Source: Haliclona indistincta
Lineage: Eukaryota; Porifera; Demospongiae; Haplosclerida; Chalinidae
Reading direction: 5' to 3'
DNA: 64,000 nt
Assembly (NCBI GenBank): GCA_964017065.1
Contig: OZ024792.1
Span: 5,761,754 to 5,825,753, forward strand
A program made the position numbers and the translations under genes. This document shows positions 11,955 to 22,013 of this stretch, piece after piece. Under the pieces are notes generated by a model. The model was not told where the DNA came from. It searched no databases and saw nothing but the letters and a program-made list of their open reading frames with translations. The first letter of the stretch is position 1, and each line of letters starts with the position of its first letter.

Positions 11955-13367
11955 TTAGAGAGATAGTGAGAGGGAGTGTGTCAGCTCATGTTGTTAGTCT
12001 TACTGTCTTTCCCTTGAACACAGAGGAGACGTCATTAGCTACAGCCGTGTTTATTCCTCCTCGTCTGTCAGCTCCTCCACTACCTGTGGTACCACCATCA
12101 CACAGCAGTGATCAGCCACTCACTCACACCCTCACTCACCAGAATCCATCTCCTCCAGGCGCTTCAACTTGTGTAATTCCTCCTCACACACAATAGTCAT
12201 ATCCTAACAGCACAGTGGATAGAAGGTGGGTGGAGCATATAGAGTCCAACATACATTCCAATAGTCAAAATGAATATCCTTCTCAAGTTCATGATAGACC
12301 CGAATGTCCTCCAGCAGATCCTCTAGATCGACAACATTGAGACCCTGACGACGAGGAAGAGAAAGAGAGCTCTCATCACACACAGCCTCTACCAGACTCA
12401 CTCTTAGCAGATGATATGGCTCCTGCATCTCAATATCCATGTCCTCCTCCGAGGTATTGATGTACTTAGCTAGAACATCAATCGGTTTAGCTGAAAGAGA
12501 ACGAAATAATCACAAACTAGGCGCCATCTTGCTTTTCTTACCTCTTCCTCCTTCTATTCTAATGTTGGATCTTAGTCTGGCTTGCTCCAAGTGAAACTAT
12601 ACCCATCGTGTAAAATACAGTCATGTGACTGGTAGACCACACCCACCTTGTCTTCCTGATCTTCCCATTCCTTGAAATTCTCTGCCTCTCTCATTCGTTG
12701 TAAGAGAACCTATGAATTACACATGAGTTGTGGTGAACCAAATTATTTCCTAACTGACCGTTTCTTCTTCCCGAGCCTCTCGTTCTCTCTCTCTTTCCTG
12801 AACACAGCAAGATGAGTCATGGATGCACAATAGTCCATGCACTCACCAATCGTCGCTTCTTCACTTTCTCCAGCTCACTCCTCAGCTCACGAAACTGTTT
12901 CTCATCTCGTCGTTTCTCTTCCTTCTTAGTCAGGTCAGTGGGTACGCCATCGACTTCACGCTTCTAAGATTATCGGTAAACAAGTGTGATATGTCAACAG
13001 CATCCAACCACACCTTTTGCCATACGAATCGATCGGTCAAATGCTCATCTCCGAATGGATTATCAACATTTGAATAACCCTACAGAAAACACTAAACGAC
13101 AAGGCTGTATATTTCGCGTTTTCTCACTATCATTTGTTTGTCCCAGCCCATCTTCTGCCTCCTGCGCAGCTCTTTTTGCTCTTTCTTCGCAAGTCTTCTT
13201 TCTCGTTTTTCTTCAGGCGTTTCCAGGGCCTTCATCTGCTCTCTTTCCTTATCCCTGGCTCGCCGCTTCTTTTCTCTGTCTCTTCTCCTATCTTCATGTC
13301 GTTCACTTCGTTCTGGGGACCTGGATCTCGAGCGAGAGCGTGAGTAATGGCGCCTCTTTCTCTCCAT
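10199..13367 (-). CDS. CACTIN: Cactin, spliceosome-associated protein
   Basis: Cactin is a nuclear, spliceosome C-complex-associated protein, first known as a Cactus/IkB interactor. The minus-strand N-terminus is an RS-like region (HYSRSRSRSRSPERSERHED) followed by a long basic coiled coil. Exon 1 (13367-13128) ends KMGWDKQMI and joins to GYSNVDNPFGDEHLTDRFVW (exon 2, from 13079), as in orthologs. Later exons give EEDMDIEMQEPYHLL and GLNVVDLEDLLEDIRVYHEL. The conserved C-terminal CactinC domain is read as GFEWNKYNQTHYDTDNPPPK, IVQGYKFN and the final FKRYRYRR. Stop at 10199-10201. An upstream in-frame ATG at 13424 could extend the protein by 19 residues. The sense-strand intron near 11914-11950 has a (CT)n tract. 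Stop codons of this gene and the TPR gene are 60 bp apart. A decayed partial copy lies at 18.77-19.16 kb. Confidence 0.93.
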
Positions 13368-13448
13368 GTTGGAATAGGCGTGGTCACCCCGCCTTCCACT
13401 TTGCTTTGCTACTTTCTCGAGCATTACGTCACCCTCGTTAAACCCTAA

Positions 13449-13988
13449 ATGTGTAATCGCAGTCCACTCACAATCATTCCGCTGCAGCTACTCGAGGAAT
13501 TATGGAGCCGCCTGCAGCGAGACTGTCAGGTCTGCTGTCGTTTCAGCAGCTAACGCCACAACTTGAGGCTCAAGCGATCCCAGTGGACTATGAAGAATTT
13601 TTGTTAATGCCGACACGAGCATCTGTCCGGTGTTCTTCATCGCTCTGCTCTGGAAATATAGAGCAGTTTGCAACAAATTCAGGGACATTGCTGTCGTTCC
13701 AGATGTTGCATTGCCGGAACGCGCTACACGACATGCAGCGACTTGGACTGGGAGCACCTGTACAGTGCTCAGATAACGGCAAGTGCAGAGGAACGATGGA
13801 GGAGCTTTCTACAGCTAGTTACTCAGAGAGAGTGCCAGCTCCACTGCAGCCGTTTCAAGACCCTCCACGCTGTGACCAAGAAATTGGGATTCAGTTCTGT
13901 TTGCGTGCACCAGTCCAAGAGTGCTGCTCAGGAGCGGATCCAGGCTCACACGAGCAGTTTGCAGTCCCGGACAGCATGCAAGAAATGA
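13449..13988 (+). CDS. Candidate small gene, possibly F-box-like or decayed; exon structure unresolved
   Basis: This locus is divergent from CACTIN (81 bp between ATGs) and is followed by AATAAA signals at 13994 and 14186, so it looks transcribed. Three frames each hold protein-like pieces. Frame 3 begins MCNRSPLTIIPLQLLEELW and later reads DLDWEHLYSAQITASAEERW, running open to 13988. Frame 2 from 13502 reads QLTPQLEAQAIPVDYEEFLL. Frame 1 reads RAVCNKFRDIAVVPDV, which recalls the second half of an F-box. A two-exon model (13449-13529 joined to 13662-13988) keeps one frame but loses the F-box-like middle. A single 531-nt frame (13502-14032) is an alternative, but its composition is Cys/Ser/Pro-rich and unconvincing. 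Either a gene with very short introns or a frame-shifted pseudogene is possible. Confidence 0.35.
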
Positions 13989-14194
13989 ACTTCAATAAAG
14001 AAAAAAGTGTGCTGGTTTGCAACAAAAGATAAACTGTGCTCATTATGTGTGCTGTGTACATTCCTTGTCTTGGAAATCCCATGTTGTATTTGTTAACTGT
14101 TAACTTTGTAATGCGCATTACCCTTGACGTCACATGACGATTACATTTTTCGTGTTCCGTGTATGTATTGTGCTCTCCATGTTTTAATAAAAAC

Positions 14195-14235
14195 CCATGA
14201 TCTGAATAGCAGAGAACAGAAACAGCTGAGTCAAA
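14195..14235 (+). repeat. 41-bp direct repeat, copy 1
   Basis: These 41 bases recur without a mismatch at 17702-17742. On the minus strand both copies read LTQLFLFSAIQIM, so they may be remnants of the same coding exon, one on each side of the transposon-rich interval. Confidence 0.8.
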
Positions 14236-14397
14236 TCTCTGCCAACCAAGAACTTCGCCTTTTACACGATCAAAGAACGGCTAGTTATTATTATTATTAT
14301 TATTTCTGGCTTAACAGTACACACAATAGTATGTGATGAATCAAGGTCAAAAAAGTGTGACTGAAGGACTGCCTCAACAATGAGACAGCCTGGAAAA

Positions 14398-15224
14398 TTA
14401 TCCGGATCGAACAAAATTAGGTCTGTTAGAGAAAGCAGAGAGACAGTTAGTACATGGACATGATACATGAAAAGAGCATGGATCAGTAGAATTGTAATGC
14501 TCGAGGAAATAAGTCAAAAAGTAATCTTTGATAAGCGATATAGTTGCCGACGTAGAAATGTTTTGGACAAAAACAGGCAGACAATTCCAAAGACGGGGTA
14601 ATCGCTTAAAATAAAAGTGAGAAGAAAGTGTAGAAGAACAACGAGAGTGATTGAGCTTGTGACTTGAGGAGGAACGAGTGTTTGATGAACAGAAACTAAC
14701 ATAGTCAAGGATATCAAAAGCAGAAGTTGGAGAGCGAAGAGATTTTAAAAAGAACAGAATGTCATTTAGCTCCATAACCATAGATAGTGGCAATAGTTTT
14801 AATGAAATCAGCCTAGATCTATAGTCAGAGCTGTAATCATTCAACAAGTACTTACTGGCCCTCCACTGAACTCTCTCTAAGAGCTTGATATCCTTGCTAA
14901 GATGTTGATAACTGAACAGTACAACAAGTGAGATCTCACAAGTGAGATGTATAACGATTTTTTGTTGAAGACGGAGAGAGTATCACTGAAACTTCGACGA
15001 ATGAGACCCAGCATTTTATAGGCCTTAGAAGTAATAAGATGGATATGGTCAGACCACGAAAGTGTGTCAGAAATCAGAACTCCCAGATCACGAGTAGATT
15101 TAACTAATGGAATCTCCACACCACTAATGAAAAGTGAAGGAGGAGCTGAACCATCAGGAAAGCTCAACATAACACACTTGGCACCAGTTGTCTCACTTGT
15201 CTGGATATCTAGCCCAGTACACAT
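14398..15224 (-). mobile_element. Non-LTR retrotransposon (LINE) reverse-transcriptase C-terminal fragment, frameshifted
   Basis: Two minus-strand reading frames, 15224-14877 and 14847-14398, are pieces of one reverse transcriptase C-terminus. The first reads VKSTRDLGVLISDTLSWSDH and ITSKAYKMLGLIRRSF, the classic region after the catalytic palm in Jockey/CR1/RTE-type LINEs. The second frame continues as RASKYLLNDYSSDYRSRL, LKLLPLSMVMELNDILFF and FKRLPRLWNCLP. A frame change between them near 14880-14900, and the lack of the catalytic core, endonuclease or a clear 5' end, mark it as a dead 5'-truncated copy. The surrounding genes are intact, so it sits in neutral intergenic DNA. Confidence 0.85.
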
Positions 15225-15406
15225 CGTAGGGTATATGTACCGCTGGTTTAGAGCTTACAAAGCGCCATTGATCCAGCCAGTATGGTGAATTTGTGTATAC
15301 AAAATCCTGACCAACGGAGACGAGTTCGTGTCTATAGCGGATAAAGTATACTTCTTAGCAACGTACTAACTGGTTCAGTACACGCAGACAATTAATTAAT
15401 GGCTTT

Positions 15407-15721
15407 GTGTTGGTAAAATCAAGTCATAGAGATCAGTGGGCAGCCTACAATCAAACAGCAAGCCTGGCAAATGTCTCTAGCCACGCCACAGTCAATCATT
15501 CTCTACACTTTGTGGATCCAGTAACAGGCGTGCATACGCAGCATATTGAATCGTACTGGAACAGAGTCAAAGTCAAGCTTAAAAGAATGAGAGGGTGCAC
15601 TGCAACACAACTCGCCAGCTATCTGGATGAGTTTATGTGGAAGGAGCGGCATGGGACCACAAGACGGCAGGCTTTCAATAGCATCATTAGAGACATAGCC
15701 GCCCAGTACCCTGTTCCATGA
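15407..15721 (+). mobile_element. ISXO2-like (IS1595-type) DDE transposase C-terminal fragment
   Basis: The frame carries the C-terminal half of an ISXO2-like transposase: SSHRDQWAAYNQ with the second catalytic Asp, the HATVNHSLHFVDP block, then VHTQHIESYWNRVK with the third acidic residue, and LASYLDEFMWKERHG. It ends in a normal stop at 15719-15721. No N-terminal part with the first Asp is visible in the 100 bases upstream, so it is a fragment. From 15482 on it lies in the left arm of a long inverted repeat; the right arm encodes the same residues on the opposite strand (16197-15988) with one Leu/Phe difference. Confidence 0.85.
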
Positions 15722-16227
15722 GCTTGAGTGGTGTGGTACCGTAGACAGCTCTTCATAGACTCCATAGGTAGGTAGTTGTAGCGATTGTACATGTAGCCAT
15801 CTTGTTTTAAAGTAATGACACGCCTAAAATTAAGAAACCACGCCTATATGGCTAGAGTTACATAGGCGTGGTTTCTTAATTTTAGGCGTGTCATTACTTT
15901 AAAACAAGATGGCTACATGTACAATCGCTACAACTACCTACCTATGGAGTCTATGAAGAGCTGTCTACGGTACCACACCACTCAAGCTCATGGAACAGGG
16001 TACTGGGCGGCTATGTCTCTAATGATGCTATTGAAAGCCTGCCGTCTTGTGGTCCCATGCCGCTCCTTCCACATAAACTCATCCAGATAGCTGGCGAGTT
16101 GTGTTGCAGTGCACCCTCTCATTCTTTTAAACTTGACTTTGACTCTGTTCCAGTACGATTCAATATGCTGCGTATGCACGCCTGTTACTGGATCCACAAA
16201 GTGTAGAGAATGATTGACTGTGGCGTG
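15482..16227. repeat. Long near-perfect inverted repeat, 366-bp arms, 14-nt spacer
   Basis: The left arm 15482-15847 is matched in reverse complement by 15862-16227. The arms have equal length and I saw only a single coding difference. The 14-nt centre lies at 15848-15861, and the arms meet at TAGGCGTGG-type sequence. Each arm carries the same ISXO2-like transposase tail followed by about 120 bp of noncoding sequence. RNA or single strands from here would fold into a long hairpin. Near-identity means the inverted duplication is recent or under gene conversion. Confidence 0.9.
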
Positions 16228-17130
16228 ACTTGTAAGGTAGATGGGCGTAACTCCGGACGAACTTTACGTAAACGGTCGGCGTTCAGTTATAGAAGCATAG
16301 ATAATATAATATTATCTATGGTAGAAGCCGGTATCACCATCAGATCTGCAGCATTTTCTAGTACGCTACTGTACTACAAATACCGAAGATGAGAGTAAAC
16401 AAAAACATCCACTGACGGCGTGAAACTCGGCCCCCAAGGGCCATGTTGCTAGCTACGGACACACCCCTTACGATGAAATATCACTGAGAAGAATACAAGA
16501 TCGTGCTAAGATAATGTGGAATAAGAATGATTATGTGTCTAAACTGTACTTTGGCTGCAGTCATGAGTCCTAACTCCATTGCTGCAGCTCCACGGAGGCT
16601 TAACACATCAGCTTGAACATCTTCCATGGCAGCCTTTAGTTGTTCATCAGTCCATGAAGGCTTTTTTTGCAGCCATGATTGCTAACAGCCAGAAAAGAAA
16701 GCAGCAAACAAAGCCAAGAATATAGAAATTGGCGCTAATGGATTCGAATTTTAATGATATTCATGAACTAGCAATCGCTGATCATTTTTACATGTGGCTC
16801 CGGTTTTTATTATTTTATACTGCAAAGCATGTTTTGGTATTTATCTCGAAAAAGGAAATAAACTTGCATTTTGCACTTCGAACGCTGCAACTAATAATTA
16901 TAGACGGCTACGAAAGTTTTTAGCACAATTTTTCAAAGATCTGCGAGTGGTAAGTACCTGCTAGTGAACGCAAATTCAATGTCTGTAAGTTTAGTTTTGT
17001 TCATTGCTGAGGTGTGCCTTGGGTTGCTTATAGCGCAAGTTTGGAAGCATAAGCTTACTCGTAGTGAAAGTTGCGAACATTTACTATTGCGCGTCCGGAG
17101 TTACGCCCATCTACCTTACGTCGTCACGCC
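16222..17130. mobile_element. Non-autonomous DNA transposon candidate with ~38-bp terminal inverted repeats
   Basis: The sequence at 16222-16259 recurs in reverse complement at 17092-17130, with a central core of about 28 identical bases and a 1-nt length difference. The core includes GTAGATGGGCGTAACTCCGG. This defines an element of about 909 bp. Inside are a perfect 12-bp-arm palindrome at 16296-16320 and a minus-strand remnant of a psq-type DNA-binding domain (16676-16545). No clear target-site duplication is seen. The left terminus overlaps the end of the ISXO2 inverted repeat by six bases, so the two elements may be parts of one composite. Confidence 0.55.
16545..16676 (-). pseudogene. 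Remnant of a pogo/Tigger-like psq helix-turn-helix domain
   Basis: The minus strand reads KPSWTDEQLKAAMEDVQ, then LSLRGAAAMELGLMTAAKVQ, which follows the psq-type HTH pattern of pogo/Tigger-related transposases (basic start, E-x-L-x-x-A, then Ala-rich helix). A start codon at 16676 is out of frame with this block by one base, and no transposase core follows. It is a short decayed fragment. Confidence 0.45.
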
Positions 17131-18764
17131 CCCCACGCACCACGTGATGTACGTGACACGCACTAGACATAATTTTTTTCGTGTAGTCTTTATAATAGGA
17201 CGAATGATGATGTAACCAGAACCGGACGGTAACCAACGAAAGCGGGCAGTAAAACTGTCAACTCAAGCCAACCAGGCTGTTGAAACTGGCACTCTCATTA
17301 TGCTGTCTGCATTGCCCTGGGTAGCGAGAGACTAACCATCTTGACAGATTCTTCAGTACTACTTGTGTTTTGTGTAGTTCTGATATTCACATGAGCACAG
17401 GGTTAATTATAATTTAAATTGTCAGGCCAAGGCAAAGTTTTAGCAAAAATTGACCTGACATACAATGTAGACTGCAATCATTTTCAATCATTGCTGTAGA
17501 CTGCAGCAAGAAGTTGTTGATCTACTTGCAAGTATACATACACTATAATATGTCTTGTCCACCAGTCCAGTCTACTGGTCCAGTGATTATATACTGCTGC
17601 TTGTTGATACAGTTGCCATGAGAACCTTTTGTCTTGAGTGGTCTGGTCAGTCAAGCCACTTATAAGTTCTCCCACAATAGGTAAGCAGAAACCCTCATTA
17701 TCCATGATCTGAATAGCAGAGAACAGAAACAGCTGAGTCAAAGGCATTTGAAACTGGTGAAGAGAAAACACCATGAACATGTAACAGAAAAATCAACAAC
17801 TTGCATTAGACAGCAAAGGCAATCCCGCCACTGAAAGAGATGAGTATCTGGTTACACACAATCTGATGATGAGTAAACAGACATTCATTAAAATACTAGA
17901 TTCCATGCAAGAAAGTCCATAAATAGGTCAACACCGGTAAGCAATTTAGAAGGTGTGTGTGGGCAATGTAATTTGGAATGTTTCTGCAAAACCCGTATGT
18001 TTCAAAACAGCACTGCTAAGTAAAACTAGAATCATTGAGCAGCTTCTCCGACGTTCGTTAGCACTCCACGGACCAAGATACAAAAGTTTATAGGACCATT
18101 CGAAGCCGTAGTAAAAAAACAATTTTTTTAGTCAGTTTGCTATGCACCGGAAGTGCATAAACAGCTAAACAGTCAACTCTTACAGTTTTTACTACTTTGA
18201 ATACTGTAGGCACTTCGGACGTATTGTACCTCACATCAGAGCTCCCTGACCACAAGCAAGGCAGAGACTCGCTCAGGTGAGACGCCAGCGAATCATGAAC
18301 GCCCAAATACTGTGATCCCGTGCTCTTTGCACAGCATTGCAGATGTTCCCATGAGAACAGGAATGTACAGAAACCGATTAGTCTTGTCCGTCGGCACGAG
18401 TTGAGCTCAGTTTCTGTTCACACTACTCCGTGAAACTGGGTCCACCAAATTCACCATTTGTGTAGGTGACTTTTGTGTTCACACTTGTGTTCACACTTAA
18501 CAATTGAACTGTGCTGACCCGCGCCAGCACAGTTTTAACCATAGTGCAAACGGAATATTATAATTGGTAACTGGTGAGTTTACTGGTGACACCAGTAATA
18601 ATAAGGAGGCGTTTCACTGGAGGCAGCAGGAATTTAAAGATTAACCATTTTATTCATGGATATCAATTGTCAACCAGCTATTCCAAATCGTCATAATACA
18701 AAATTTGCGGCGTGTGCTCTCCATCATGGCAATGATGTAGACAGTTTTTAGATACACAATGCTC
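17131..18764. other. Intergenic stretch without a recognised gene
   Basis: No conserved gene is seen. A minus-strand frame at 17780-17484 (98 codons, GELISGLTDQTTQDKRFSWQ) contains the second 41-bp direct repeat (17702-17742) and may be an old coding remnant of unknown family. A hairpin with 10-bp arms (AACTGTGCTG / CAGCACAGTT) and an 8-nt loop lies at 18507-18534. The rest shows no ORF, RNA gene or clear repeat. Confidence 0.5.
17702..17742 (+). repeat. 41-bp direct repeat, copy 2
   Basis: Identical to 14195-14235, about 3.5 kb away, on the far side of the LINE, inverted repeat and terminal-repeat element. Too long for an ordinary target-site duplication; duplication of a local exon or recombination is more likely. 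Confidence 0.8.
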
Positions 18765-19160
18765 TTGATGTACCACCATCACACATGCACAGCAGTGATT
18801 AGCCACTCACTCATACCCACCGGAATCAATCTCCTCCTTATAACTTTGTAATTCCTCCTCACACACAATAGTCATATCCTAACAGCACAGTGGATGTAAC
18901 AAGTAGTCCAACATACCAATAATCGATCGAAATGAATATTGATCCTTCTCAATAAGTTCAGCATGTATGTCCTCCTCTAGATCGACAATATTGAGACCCT
19001 GATAACGAGGAAGAGAGAGAGCTCCCATCACACACAGCCTCTATGTGTATGTCATTCGTTCTGGGGAGCTGGATCTCAATCGAGAGCGAGAACGTGAGTA
19101 ATGGCATCTTAAAATCGAAGTTAAAATAAAATAGGCATGGTCACCCGCCTTCTAATTTTA
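18765..19160 (-). pseudogene. Decayed partial duplicate of CACTIN
   Basis: The + strand here parallels CACTIN in the same orientation, in two blocks. The first matches about 12085-12400, with shared strings such as TAGTCATATCCTAACAGCAC and TTGAGACCCTGA. The second matches about 13300-13400, with CGTTCTGGGG, GAGCGTGAGTAATGGC in the parent and close variants here. CACTIN sequence between the blocks (about 0.9 kb) is deleted. Intron sequence is kept, so this is a segmental duplicate and not a retrocopy. Many indels destroy the frame. Its last part corresponds to the CACTIN 5' flank and now lies directly upstream of the first dioxygenase gene. Confidence 0.75.
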
Positions 19161-19187
19161 GCAAAGCATGCAAGGGTGTGGCTAATA

Positions 19188-20383
19188 ATGGCTAGAACAG
19201 CAACCAATCTGCTGGAGGACTCCTCGTTCTCCATGAGCGGCGATCAGTTCGTGGTGACGCCGCTGATGAAAGAGAAGTTCCGCGAGAATGGATACATTGT
19301 CGTGAGGTAAGCTGCCTGCCTATAGCTAGCAGGAGAGAATCACGTGAGCGTGCACTGCAAACAGGTCATTGCTGAATGGAGAGGAGTTGAAGAAGCTGAA
19401 GCACTTTCTAGAGGAAGATGGCGAGATCATGAAGCACTCGTATGGACGAGATGACGGTCATGGACGCTACAGTAGAATGTGTCTGTGGAACCATCCTGGA
19501 GAGGACATCACAGGAATGGTGGGTCGCTGTGAGAAGATGGTGACCACCATGGAGGATCTACTAGGAGGAGAGGTCTACCACTACCACACTAAGCTGATGA
19601 TGAAGGAGGCACACACAGGAGGATCTTTTGTCTGGCACCAAGACTATGGGTGAGCAAACTAGTAGTTCATTTCAATGAATTTTTCTTCCCTTCTCAGCTA
19701 TTGGTACAATAATGGATGCTTGTTTCCTGACATGGGGACAGTGTTTGTTGCTATTGATAAGTGTACTCAGGAGAATGGTTGTCTCAAGGTATTACGATGT
19801 GGTACTCACTCACTAACTCACCTACTCACTCACTCACTCACTCACTCACTCACTCACTCACTCACTCACCCACCCACTCACTCACTCACTCATCTTGTGT
19901 TACTGCAGGTGCTCAAGGGATCACACCATGCTGGCAGGATAGCTCACATCAAGGTGGGTGACCAGGTTGGAGCCGATACTGATCGAGTGGATCAGCTCAT
20001 GAAGGTCAGCATGCTAGTCTCTCCTAGTAGCTTATCTCAGCTCTGATACAGGTACTCCCTCTGGTTGATGTGGAGCTAGAGGCAGGAGATGCACTCTTCT
20101 TCCACAGCAATGTCCTCCATCGTAGTGACCAGAACAGCAGTGACTACAGACGCTGGGCGTTCCTCATTGCATACAACAGAGCTACCAATAATCCCGTGAA
20201 GATACATCACCATCCACAGTACATCCCTCTTAATAAGGTATAGCGCCAATAGCGGTGTAACATCGCTAAACACTGCATTTTATTTTGGTATTTTAGGTGC
20301 CAAATTGTTCCATTGTCACTTGCAAGAGCTCGAGTTTGTCAGGAAAAGATTTTCATGATCCGGCGAATGAGAAATACAACTAA
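19188..20383 (+). CDS. Phytanoyl-CoA dioxygenase (PhyH) family protein, copy 1
   Basis: A non-heme Fe(II)/2-oxoglutarate oxygenase of the PhyH family; the substrate is unknown. Six exons, 19188-19306, 19365-19649, 19698-19788, 19909-20004, 20052-20237 and 20297-20383, sum to 864 nt, 287 aa. Exon 2 ends with FVWHQDYG, the HxD half of the iron-binding facial triad. Exon 5 gives ALFFHSNVLHRSDQNSS with the distal His, and YRRWAFLIAYNRATNNP with the Arg expected to bind 2-oxoglutarate. CLFPDMGTVFVAIDKCTQEN and LKGSHHAGRIAHIKVG are strongly conserved between paralogs. Intron 3 is largely a (CACT)n array ending at the acceptor. An E-box lies in intron 1 (19341-19346). The copy on the other strand (20457-21851) is its close partner. 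Confidence 0.9.
19802..19891 (+). repeat. (CACT)n tetranucleotide array in an intron
   Basis: Runs of ACTC/CACT fill most of the 120-nt intron between exons 3 and 4 of the dioxygenase copy 1. A matching array (GAGT on the + strand, 21008-21052) is in the same intron of copy 2, half as long, so repeat length changed after the duplication. Confidence 0.9.
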
Positions 20384-20456
20384 CCTCTCATGCTGCATAA
20401 AGTAAAACTGCTACATAGCTAGACAGTATAAATGTACAGTATCTTCTGAAGTATTA

Positions 20457-21851
20457 TTAGTTTATTAATACGTTTTTGTAAAAGAACATGTGTAATGGAA
20501 AATATTGTGACGAAAATGCATCAAAAATTCGGCGGTTATCAACAATCTTTGGGGTCGACAAAATGTCTTCCTGTTTTACCCACTGCTGCAGTCGACTGAA
20601 TAGCTGAATTTGGTACCTATGACACAATAATTGATTTCCACTGCTACAATCAATAATCACACCTTATCTATCTTAGTGCACCATGTTACATGATGGTGGT
20701 TGACAGGATTATTGGTAGCTCTGTTGTATGCAATGAGGAACGCCCAGCGTCTGTAGTCACTGCTGTTCTGGTCACTACGATGGAGGACATTGCTGTGGAA
20801 GAAGAGTGCATCACCTGCCTCTAGCTCCACATCAACCAGAGGGAGTACCTGTATCAGAGCTGAGATAAGCTATAGGAGAAACTAGCATGCTGACCTTCAT
20901 GAGCTGATCCACTCGATCAGTATCGGCTCCAACCTGGTCACCCACCTTGATGTGAGCTATCCTGCCAGCATGGTGTGATCCCTTGAGCACCTGCAGTAAC
21001 ACAAGATGAGTGAGTGAGTGAGTGAGTGAGTGAGTGAGTGAGTGAGTGAGTACCACATCGTAATACCTTGAGACAACCATTCTCTCGAGTACACTTATCA
21101 ATAGCAACAAACACTGTCCCCATGTCTGGAAAAAGAAATCCGAAATTGTACCAATAGCTGAGAAGGGAAGAAATTTTTGTTGAAATGAACTCACTGAATG
21201 AACTACTAGTTAGCTCCAGTGGCGGATCTACAGGGGGGCCAGGCCCCCCTAAATTGGTCAGGCCCCCCCCCCTATTTTACATACGAATGTAAACAAGCCT
21301 TCTATATTTTTAACTATACAAATCACATGAATAAATTAAGGCCCCCCAAGCACCTCAGGCCAGATCCGCCACTGGTTTGCTCACCCATAGTCTTGGTGCC
21401 AGACAAAGGATCCTCCTGTGTGTGCCTCCTTCATGATCAGCTTAGTGTGGTAGTGGTAGACCTCTCCTCCTAGTAGATCCTCCATGGTAGTCACCATCTT
21501 CTCACAGCGACCCACCATCCCTGTGATGTCCTCTCCAGGATGGTTCCACAGACACATTCTACTGTAGCGTCCATGACCATCATCTCGTCCATACGAGTGC
21601 TTCGTAATCTCATCATCTTGCTCTACCAAACGCTTCACCTTACAGAGCTCCTCGTCTGTCAGCAAAGACCTGCAGCATTTTGTGCATCCCACCTCAATCT
21701 GCTGTCTCCTGCTAGCTAGGCAGGCGGCTCACCTCACGACAATGTATCCATTCTCACGGAACCTCTCTTTCATCAGCGGTGTCACCACGAACTGATCGCC
21801 GCTCATGGAGAACGAAGAGTCCTCCAGCAGATTGGTTGCTGTTCCAGCCAT
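20457..21851 (-). CDS. PhyH family dioxygenase, copy 2, with altered C-terminus
   Basis: Minus-strand partner of copy 1 with exons of identical length: 21851-21733 (119), 21669-21385 (285), 21157-21067 (91), 20990-20895 (96), then exon 5 from 20848. HxD (FVWHQDYG), the distal His and the RRW Arg are all kept. Copy 1 and 2 are very similar but exon 2 starts differently (SLLTDEELCKVKRLVEQDDE). At the end of exon 5, copy 2 lacks a net 4 bases relative to copy 1, replacing HHHPQYIPLNK. The last exon then reads in a new frame with 51 residues ending at 20457, while the old frame still encodes a copy-1-like VPNSAIQSTAAVGKTGRHF. So the catalytic core is intact but the tail is changed or damaged. Intron 2 holds a MITE (21217-21374). 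Confidence 0.8.
21217..21374. mobile_element. hAT-like MITE inside a dioxygenase intron
   Basis: A 158-bp element begins CAGTGGCGGATCT and ends AGATCCGCCACTG, good terminal inverted repeats of the hAT type, with an inner GGGGGGCC/GGCCCCCC-like extension. It is flanked by 8-bp sequences GTTAGCTC (21209-21216) and GTTTGCTC (21375-21382), a target-site duplication with one mismatch. Copy 1 of the gene has the empty site (ACTAGTTTGCTC on the same strand). It has no coding capacity. Confidence 0.85.
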
Positions 21852-22013
21852 TATTAGCCACACCCCTCGAACGAAACTTAGCTATGCACGGTGGCTATGC
21901 ACAATTTTTTTTACAAAAAATAGAAATTTATCTCAGCAGGGTTTGTTTAGATATTGTCCTTCACTTCTTTTCTTGATCCTGAGATAGTAGACAATGTAAT
22001 AGCTCAGTAATGA

